From Rhabditoides inermis (taxonomy: Eukaryota > Nematoda > Chromadorea > Rhabditida > Rhabditidae): a stretch of 64,000 nt of DNA. Both the position numbers and the translations under genes were made by a program. Shown in pieces: positions 51,966-61,190 of this stretch. The stretch is from assembly GCA_963966185.1 (NCBI GenBank), contig CAWZYM010000340.1:301001-365000 (forward strand). Reading direction: 5' to 3'. Under the pieces are notes generated by a model. It saw only the letters and a list, made by a program, of their open reading frames with translations, ran no database searches and was not told the DNA's origin. Every line of letters begins with the position of its first letter. The first letter of the stretch is position 1.

Positions 51966-52086
51966 CACGCTTACCACGCTTACCACGCTTACCACGCTTA
52001 CCACGCTTACCACGCTTACCACGCTTACCACGCTTACCACGCTTACCACGCTTACCACGCTTACCACGCTTACCACGCTTACCACG
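51966..52086 (+). repeat. 9-bp minisatellite block, 13 units
   Basis: Homogeneous, with standard junctions. Confidence 0.97.
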
Positions 52087-53003
52087 CCACCCATAACAGA
52101 ACCTGACTATCAAAAACAGATGCTGGCAATCCAAAACAGATGATGGCTATCCAAAAATCACTGTGGCCATCAAAACCAGATGCTGGCTATCCAAAACAGA
52201 AGCTGGCCACCCAAAAGAGATGCTGACTATCAAAAACAGATGCTGATTATCAAAAACAGATGCTGGACAGCCAAAACAGATGCTGGCCATCGAAAACAGA
52301 TGCTGACTTTTAAAAACAAATGTTGGCCATCCAAAACTCATGCTGGCCATCAAAAACAGATGCTGACTATCAAAAACAGATGCTGATTATCAAAAACAGA
52401 TGCTGGCTATCAAAAACAGATGCTGATTATCAAAAACAGATGCTGGCCATCGAAAACAGATGCTGACTTTTAAAAACAAATGTTGGCCATCCAAAACTCA
52501 TGCTGGCCATCAAAAACAGATGCTGACTATCAAAAACCGATGCTGATTATCAAAAACAGATGCTGGCTATCGAAAACAGATGCTGACTATCTAAAACAGA
52601 TGCTGGACAGCCAAAACAGATGCTGGCCGTCCAAAACAGATGCTGGTCTTCCAAAACTGATGCTGACTATCAAAAACAGATGCTGGCCATCCAAAACAGA
52701 TGCTGACTATCGAAAAAAGATGTTGGCCATCCAAAACTCATGCTGGCTATCAAAAACAGATGCTGACTATCAAAAACAGATGCTGATCATCAAAAACAGA
52801 TGCTGACCATCAAAAACAGATGTTGGCTTTCCAAAACAGATGCTGGCTGCCCAAAACAGATGCTGACTATCAAAAACAGATGCTGGCTATCCAAAAAAGA
52901 TGCTGGACATCCAAAACAGATGCTGGTCATTCAAAACAGATGCTGGCCATCCAAAATTCATGCTGGCAATCAAAAACAGTTGCTGACTATCAAAAACAGA
53001 TGT

Positions 53004-53205
53004 CACGCTTACCACGCTTACCACGCTTACCACGCTTACCACGCTTACCACGCTTACCACGCTTACCACGCTTACCACGCTTACCACGCTTACCACGCTT
53101 ACCACGCTTACCACGCTTACCACGCTTACCACGCTTACCACGCTTACCACGCTTACCACGCTTACCACGCTTACCACGCTTACCACGCTTACCACGCTTA
53201 CCACG
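53004..53205 (+). repeat. 9-bp minisatellite block, 22 units
   Basis: Homogeneous. Partner of the 47732 block in the 5272-bp duplication. Confidence 0.97.
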
Positions 53206-53962
53206 CCACCCATAACAGAACCTGACTATCAAAAACAGATGCTGGCAATCCAAAACAGATGATGGCTATCCAAAAATCACTGTGGCCATCAAAACCAGAT
53301 GCTGGCTATCCAAAACAGAAGCTGGCCACCCAAAAGAGATGCTGACTATCAAAAACAGATGCTGATTATCAAAAACAGATGCTGGACAGCCAAAACAGAT
53401 GCTGGCCATCGAAAACAGATGCTGACTTTTAAAAACAAATGTTGGCCATCCAAAACTCATGCTGGCCATCAAAAACAGATGCTGACTATCAAAAACAGAT
53501 GCTGATTATCAAAAACAGATGCTGGCTATCGAAAACAGATGCTGACTATCTAAAACAGATGCTGGACAGCCAAAACAGATGCTGGCCGTCCAAAACAGAT
53601 GCTGGTCTTCCAAAACTGATGCTGACTATCAAAAACAGATGCTGGCCATCCAAAACAGATGCTGACTATCGAAAAAAGATGTTGGCCATCCAAAACTCAT
53701 GCTGGCTATCAAAAACAGATGCTGACTATCAAAAACAGATGCTGATCATCAAAAACAGATGCTGACCATCAAAAACAGATGTTGGCTTTCCAAAACAGAT
53801 GCTGGCTGCCCAAAACAGATGCTGACTATCAAAAACAGATGCTGGCTATCCAAAAAAGATGCTGGACATCCAAAACAGATGCTGGTCATTCAAAACAGAT
53901 GCTGGCCATCCAAAATTCATGCTGGCAATCAAAAACAGTTGCTGACTATCAAAAACAGATGT

Positions 53963-54164
53963 CACGCTTACCACGCTTACCACGCTTACCACGCTTACCA
54001 CGCTTACCACGCTTACCACGCTTACCACGCTTACCACGCTTACCACGCTTACCACGCTTACCACGCTTACCACGCTTACCACGCTTACCACGCTTACCAC
54101 GCTTACCACGCTTACCACGCTTACCACGCTTACCACGCTTACCACGCTTACCACGCTTACCACG
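53963..54164 (+). repeat. 9-bp minisatellite block, 22 units
   Basis: Homogeneous. Partner of the 48691 block in the 5272-bp duplication. Confidence 0.97.
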
Positions 54165-55636
54165 CCACCCATAACAGAACCTGACTATCAAAAACAGATG
54201 CTGGCAATCCAAAACAGATGCTGGCTATCCAAAAATCACTGTGGCCATCAAAACCAGATGCTGGCTATCCAAAACAGAAGCTGGCCACCCAAAAGAGATG
54301 CTGACTATCAAAAACAGATGCTGATTATCAAAAACAGATGCTGGACAGCCAAAACAGATGCTGGCTTTCCAAAACTGATGCTGACTATCGAAAACAGATG
54401 CTGGCCATCCAAAACAGATGTTGGCCATCCAAAACTCATGCTAACCATCAAAAACAGATGCTGACTATCAAAAACAGATGCTGATTATCAAAAACAGATG
54501 CTGGCCATCGAAAACAGATGCTGACTATTGAAAACAGATGTTGGCCATCTAAAACTCATGCTGGCCATCAAAAACAGATGCTGACTATCAAAAACAGATG
54601 CTGATTATCAAAAACAGATGCTGGCCATCGAAAACAGTTGCTGACTATCAAAAACAGATGCTGGACAGCCAAAACAGATGCTGGCCGTCCAAAACAGATG
54701 CTGGACTTCCAAAACTGATGCTGACTATCAAAAACAGATGCTGGCCATCCAAAACAGATGCTGACTATCGAAAACAGATGTTGGCCATCCAAAACTCATG
54801 CTGGCTATCAAAAACAGATGCTGACTATCAAAAACAGATGCTGACTATCAAAAACAGATGCTGACTATCAAAAACAGATGCTGACCATCAAAAACAGATG
54901 TTGGCTTTCCGAAACAGTTGCTGGCCACCCAAAACAGATGCTGGCTATCAAAAACAGATGCTGGCTATCCAAAAAAAGATGCTGGACATCCAAAACAGAT
55001 GTTGGCCATCCAAATTTCATGCTGGCCATCAAAAACAGATGCTGACTATCAAAAACAGATGCTGATTATCAAAACAGATGCTGGCCATCGAAAACAGATG
55101 CTGACTATTGAAAACAGATGTTGGCTACTGAAAACTCATGCTGGCCATTAAAAACAGATGATGACTATCAAAAACAGATGCTGACTATCAAAAACAGATG
55201 TTGGCCATCGAAAACAGATGCTGGCCATCAAAAACAGATGCTGACTATCAAAAACAGATGCTGATTATCAAAAACAGATGCTGGCCATCGAAAACAGATG
55301 CTGACTATTGAAAACAGATGTTGGCCATCCAAAACTCATGCTGGCCATCAAAAACAGATGCTGACTATCAAAAACAGATGCTGATTATCAAAAACAGATG
55401 CTGGCCATCGAAAACAGATGCTGACTATCAAAAACAGATGCTGGACAGCCAAAACAGATGCTGGCCGTCCAAAACAGATGCTGGACTTCCAAAACTGATG
55501 CTGACTATCAAAAACAGATGCTGGCCATCCAAAACAGATGCTGACTATCGAAAACAGATGTTGGCCATCCAAACTCATGCTGGCTATCAAAAACAGATGC
55601 TGACTATCAAAAACAGATGCTGACTATCAGAAACAG

Positions 55637-56788
55637 ATGCTGACCATCAAAAACAGATGTTGGCTTTCCAAAACAGTTGCTGGCCACCCAAAACAGATGC
55701 TGGCTATCAAAAAGAGATGCTGGCTATCCAAAAAAGATGCTGGACATCCAAAACAGATGTTGGCCATCCAAATTTCATGCTGGCCATCAAAAACAGATGC
55801 TGACTATCAAAAACAGATGCTGATTATCAAAACAGATGCTGGCCATCGAAAACAGATGCTGACTATTGAAAACAGAGGTTGGGCATCCAAAACTCATGCT
55901 GGCCATCAAAAACAGATGCTGACTATCAAAAACAGATGCTGATTATCAAAAACAGATGCTGGCCATCGAAAACAGATGCTGACTATTGAAAACAGATGTT
56001 GGCTACTGAAAACTCATGCTGGCCATTAAAAACAGATGATGACTATCAAAAACAGATGCTGACTATTGAAAACAGATGTTGGCCATCTAAAACTCATGCT
56101 GGCCATCAAAAACAGATGCTGACTATCAAAAACAGATGCTGATTATCAAAACAGATGCTGGTCATCGAAAACAGATGCTGACTATTGAAAACAGATGTTG
56201 GCTACTGAAAACTCATGCTGGCCATTAAAAACAGATGATGACTATCAAAAACAGATGCTGACTATCAGAAACAGATGCTGACCATCAAAAACAGATGTTG
56301 GCTTTCCAAAACAGTTGCTGGCCACCCAAAACAGATGCTGGCTATCAAAAAGAGATGCTGGCTATCCAAAAAAGATGCTGGACATCCAAAACAGATGTTG
56401 GCCATCCAAATTTCATGCTGGCCATCAAAAACAGATGCTGACTATCAAAAACAGATGCTGATTATCAAAACAGATGCTGGCCATCGAAAACAGATGCTGA
56501 CTATTGAAAACAGAGGTTGGGCATCCAAAACTCATGCTGGCCATCAAAAACAGATGCTGACTATCAAAAACAGATGCTGATTATCAAAAACAGATGCTGG
56601 CCATCGAAAACAGATGCTGACTATTGAAAACAGATGTTGGCTACTGAAAACTCATGCTGGCCATTAAAAACAGATGATGACTATCAAAAACAGATGCTGA
56701 CTATTGAAAACAGATGTTGGCCATCTAAAACTCATGCTGGCCATCAAAAACAGATGCTGACTATCAAAAACAGATGCTGATTATCAAA
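55637..56788 (+). repeat. 638-bp tandem duplication in copy D
   Basis: Same pair as in copy C, at 55637 and 56275. Confidence 0.85.
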
Positions 56789-57237
56789 AACAGATGCTGG
56801 TCATCGAAAACAGTTGCTGACTATCAAAAACAGATGCTGGACAGCCAAAACAGATGCTGGCCGTCCAAAACAGATGCTGGACTTCCAAAACTGATGCTGA
56901 CTATCAAAAACAGATGCTGGCCATCCAAAACAGATGCTGACTATCGAAAAAAGATGTTGGCCATCCAAAACTCATGCTGGCTATCAAAAACAGATGCTGA
57001 CTATCAAAAACAGATGCTGATCATCAAAAACAGATGCTGACCATCAAAAACAGATGTTGGCTTTCCAAAACAGATGCTGGCTGCCCAAAACAGATGCTGA
57101 CTATCAAAAACAGATGCTGGCTATCCAAAAAAGATGCTGGACATCCAAAACAGATGCTGGTCATTCAAAACAGATGCTGGCCATCCAAAATTCATGCTGG
57201 CAATCAAAAACAGTTGCTGACTATCAAAAACAGATGT

Positions 57238-57358
57238 CACGCTTACCACGCTTACCACGCTTACCACGCTTACCACGCTTACCACGCTTACCACGCTTAC
57301 CACGCTTACCACGCTTACCACGCTTACCACGCTTACCACGCTTACCACGCTTACCACG
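57238..57358 (+). repeat. 9-bp minisatellite block, 13 units
   Basis: Homogeneous. Partner of the 51966 block. Confidence 0.97.
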
Positions 57359-58115
57359 CCACCCATAACAGAACCTGACTATCAAAAACAGATGCTGGCA
57401 ATCCAAAACAGATGATGGCTATCCAAAAATCACTGTGGCCATCAAAACCAGATGCTGGCTATCCAAAACAGAAGCTGGCCACCCAAAAGAGATGCTGACT
57501 ATCAAAAACAGATGCTGATTATCAAAAACAGATGCTGGACAGCCAAAACAGATGCTGGCCATCGAAAACAGATGCTGACTTTTAAAAACAAATGTTGGCC
57601 ATCCAAAACTCATGCTGGCCATCAAAAACAGATGCTGACTATCAAAAACAGATGCTGATTATCAAAAACAGATGCTGGCTATCGAAAACAGATGCTGACT
57701 ATCTAAAACAGATGCTGGACAGCCAAAACAGATGCTGGCCGTCCAAAACAGATGCTGGTCTTCCAAAACTGATGCTGACTATCAAAAACAGATGCTGGCC
57801 ATCCAAAACAGATGCTGACTATCGAAAAAAGATGTTGGCCATCCAAAACTCATGCTGGCTATCAAAAACAGATGCTGACTATCAAAAACAGATGCTGATC
57901 ATCAAAAACAGATGCTGACCATCAAAAACAGATGTTGGCTTTCCAAAACAGATGCTGGCTGCCCAAAACAGATGCTGACTATCAAAAACAGATGCTGGCT
58001 ATCCAAAAAAGATGCTGGACATCCAAAACAGATGCTGGTCATTCAAAACAGATGCTGGCCATCCAAAATTCATGCTGGCAATCAAAAACAGTTGCTGACT
58101 ATCAAAAACAGATGT

Positions 58116-58281
58116 CACGCTTACCACGCTTACCACGCTTACCACGCTTACCACGCTTACCACGCTTACCACGCTTACCACGCTTACCACGCTTACCACG
58201 CTTACCACGCTTACTACGCTTACCACGCTTACCACGCTTACCACGCTTACCACGCTTACCACGCTTACCACACTTACCACG
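58116..58281 (+). repeat. 9-bp minisatellite block, 18 units
   Basis: Two variant units: a CTTACTACG past the middle and a terminal change giving CACACTTACC. The block has begun to diverge; it is the last one in the window. Confidence 0.97.
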
Positions 58282-58314
58282 CCACCCATAACAGAACCTG
58301 ACTATCAAAAACAG

Positions 58315-61190
58315 ATGCTGGCAATCCAAAACAGATGCTGGCTATCCAAAAATCACTGTGGCCATCAAAACCAGATGCTGGCTATCCAAAACAGAAGCTG
58401 GCCACCCAAAAGAGATGCTGACTATCAAAAACAGATGCTGATTATCAAAAACAGATGCTGGACAGCCAAAACAGATGCTGGCTTTCCAAAACTGATGCTG
58501 ACTATCGAAAACAGATGCTGGCCATCCAAAACAGATGTTGGCCATCCAAAACTCATGCTAACCATCAAAAACAGATGCTGACTATCAAAAACAGATGCTG
58601 ATTATCAAAAACAGATGCTGGCCATCGAAAACAGATGCTGACTATTGAAAACAGATGTTGGCCATCTAAAACTCATGCTGGCCATCAAAAACAGATGCTG
58701 ACTATCAAAAACAGATGCTGATTATCAAAAACAGATGCTGGCCATCGAAAACAGTTGCTGACTATCAAAAACAGATGCTGGACAGCCAAAACAGATGCTG
58801 GCCGTCCAAAACAGATGCTGGACTTCCAAAACTGATGCTGACTATCAAAAACAGATGCTGGCCATCCAAAACAGATGCTGACTATCGAAAACAGATGTTG
58901 GCCATCCAAAACTCATGCTGGCTATCAAAAACAGATGCTGACTATCAAAAATAGATGCTGACTATCAAAAACAGATGCTGACCATCAAAAACAGATGTTG
59001 GCTTTCCGAAACAGTTGCTGGCCACCCAAAACAGATGCTGGCTATCAAAAACAGATGCTGGCTATCCAAAAAAAGATGCTGGACATCCAAAACAGATGTT
59101 GGCCATCCAAATTTCATGCTGGCCATCAAAAACAGATGCTGACTATCAAAAACAGATGCTGATTATCAAAACAGATGCTGGCCATCGAAAACAGATGCTG
59201 ACTATTGAAAACAGATGTTGGCTACTGAAAACTCATGCTGGCCATTAAAAACAGATGATGACTATCAAAAACAGATGCTGACTATCAAAAACAGATGTTG
59301 GCCATCGAAAACAGATGCTGGCCATCAAAAACAGATGCTGACTATCAAAAACAGATGCTGATTATCAAAAACAGATGCTGGCCATCGAAAACAGATGCTG
59401 ACTATTGAAAACAGATGTTGGCCATCCAAAACTCATGCTGGCCATCAAAAACAGATGCTGACTATCAAAAACAGATGCTGATTATCAAAAACAGATGCTG
59501 GCCATCGAAAACAGATGCTGACTATCAAAAACAGATGCTGGACAGCCAAAACAGATGCTGGCCGTCCAAAACAGATGCTGGACTTCCAAAACTGATGCTG
59601 ACTATCAAAAACAGATGCTGGCCATCCAAAACAGATGCTGACTATCGAAAACAGATGTTGGCCATCCAAACTCATGCTGGCTATCAAAAACAGATGCTGA
59701 CTATCAAAAACAGATGCTGACTATCAGAAACAGATGCTGACCATCAAAAACAGATGTTGGCTTTCCAAAACAGTTGCTGGCCACCCAAAACAGATGCTGG
59801 CTATCAAAAAGAGATGCTGGCTATCCAAAAAAGATGCTGGACATCCAAAACAGATGTTGGCCATCCAAATTTCATGCTGGCCATCAAAAACAGATGCTGA
59901 CTATCAAAAACAGATGCTGATTATCAAAACAGATGCTGGCCATCGAAAACAGATGCTGACTATTGAAAACAGAGGTTGGGCATCCAAAACTCATGCTGGC
60001 CATCAAAAACAGATGCTGACTATCAAAAACAGATGCTGATTATCAAAAACAGATGCTGGCCATCGAAAACAGATGCTGACTATTGAAAACAGATGTTGGC
60101 TACTGAAAACTCATGCTGGCCATTAAAAACAGATGATGACTATCAAAAACAGATGCTGACTATTGAAAACAGATGTTGGCCATCTAAAACTCATGCTGGC
60201 CATCAAAAACAGATGCTGACTATCAAAAACAGATGCTGATTATCAAAACAGATGCTGGTCATCGAAAACAGATGCTGACTATTGAAAACAGATGTTGGCT
60301 ACTGAAAACTCATGCTGGCCATTAAAAACAGATGATGACTATCAAAAACAGATGCTGACTATCAGAAACAGATGCTGACCATCAAAAACAGATGTTGGCT
60401 TTCCAAAACAGTTGCTGGCCACCCAAAACAGATGCTGGCTATCAAAAAGAGATGCTGGCTATCCAAAAAAGATGCTGGACATCCAAAACAGATGTTGGCC
60501 ATCCAAATTTCATGCTGGCCATCAAAAACAGATGCTGACTATCAAAAACAGATGCTGATTATCAAAACAGATGCTGGCCATCGAAAACAGATGCTGACTA
60601 TTGAAAACAGAGGTTGGGCATCCAAAACTCATGCTGGCCATCAAAAACAGATGCTGACTATCAAAAACAGATGCTGATTATCAAAAACAGATGCTGGCCA
60701 TCGAAAACAGATGCTGACTATTGAAAACAGATGTTGGCTACTGAAAACTCATGCTGGCCATTAAAAACAGATGATGACTATCAAAAACAGATGCTGACTA
60801 TTGAAAACAGATGTTAGCCATCTAAAACTCATGCTGGCCATCAAAAACAGATGCTGACTATCAAAAACAGATGCTGATTATCAAAAACAGATGCTGGTCA
60901 TCGAAAACAGTTGCTGACTATCAAAAACAGATGCTGGACAGCCAAAACAGATGCTGGCCGTCCAAAACAGATGCTGGACTTCCAAAACTGATGCTGACTA
61001 TCAAAAACAGATGCTGGCCATCCAAAACAGATGCTGACTATCGAAAACAGATGTTGGCCATACAAAACTCATGCTGGCTATCAAAAACAGATGCTGACTA
61101 TCAAAAACAGATGCTGACTATCAAAAACAGATGCTGACTATCAAAAACAGATGCTGACCATCAAAAACAGATGTTGGCTTTCCGAAACAG
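58315..61190 (+). repeat. Long higher-order copy E, partial
   Basis: Follows copy D at +4117 through the GCTTTCCG run (one monomer missing near 58960) and contains the 638-bp pair at 59734 and 60372. After about 61050 it switches to material like 36840-37180 instead of the expected block-bearing unit, so no 9-bp block follows. Confidence 0.8.
59734..60885 (+). repeat. 638-bp tandem duplication in copy E
   Basis: Same pair as in copies C and D, at 59734 and 60372. The second copy has a TTAGCC variant near 60813. Confidence 0.85.

Larger units (their letters stand above)
48926..54197 (+). repeat. Long higher-order copy C (5272 bp)
   Basis: Follows copy B with a +4596 offset up to about 50670, then contains a 638-bp duplication (50365 and 51003) and three 9-bp blocks (13, 22 and 22 units). 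Confidence 0.85.
47137..57680 (+). repeat. 5272-bp tandem duplication pair
   Basis: About 47137-52408 and 52409-57680 match at a constant 5272-bp offset across all landmarks checked (47208/52480, 48167/53439, 50046/55318, 51782/57054, 52180/57452). All corresponding block lengths (22, 22, 13) are equal. Both carry the private AAAAACCGATG monomer, at 47265 and 52537. The unchanged minisatellite lengths suggest this is the youngest large duplication here. The ends are approximate. Confidence 0.85.
54198..58314 (+). repeat. Long higher-order copy D (4117 bp)
   Basis: Matches copy C at +5272 to about 57680, then lacks one of the block-containing units, which shortens it. It contains the 638-bp pair (55637 and 56275) and blocks of 13 and 18 units. 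Confidence 0.85.
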
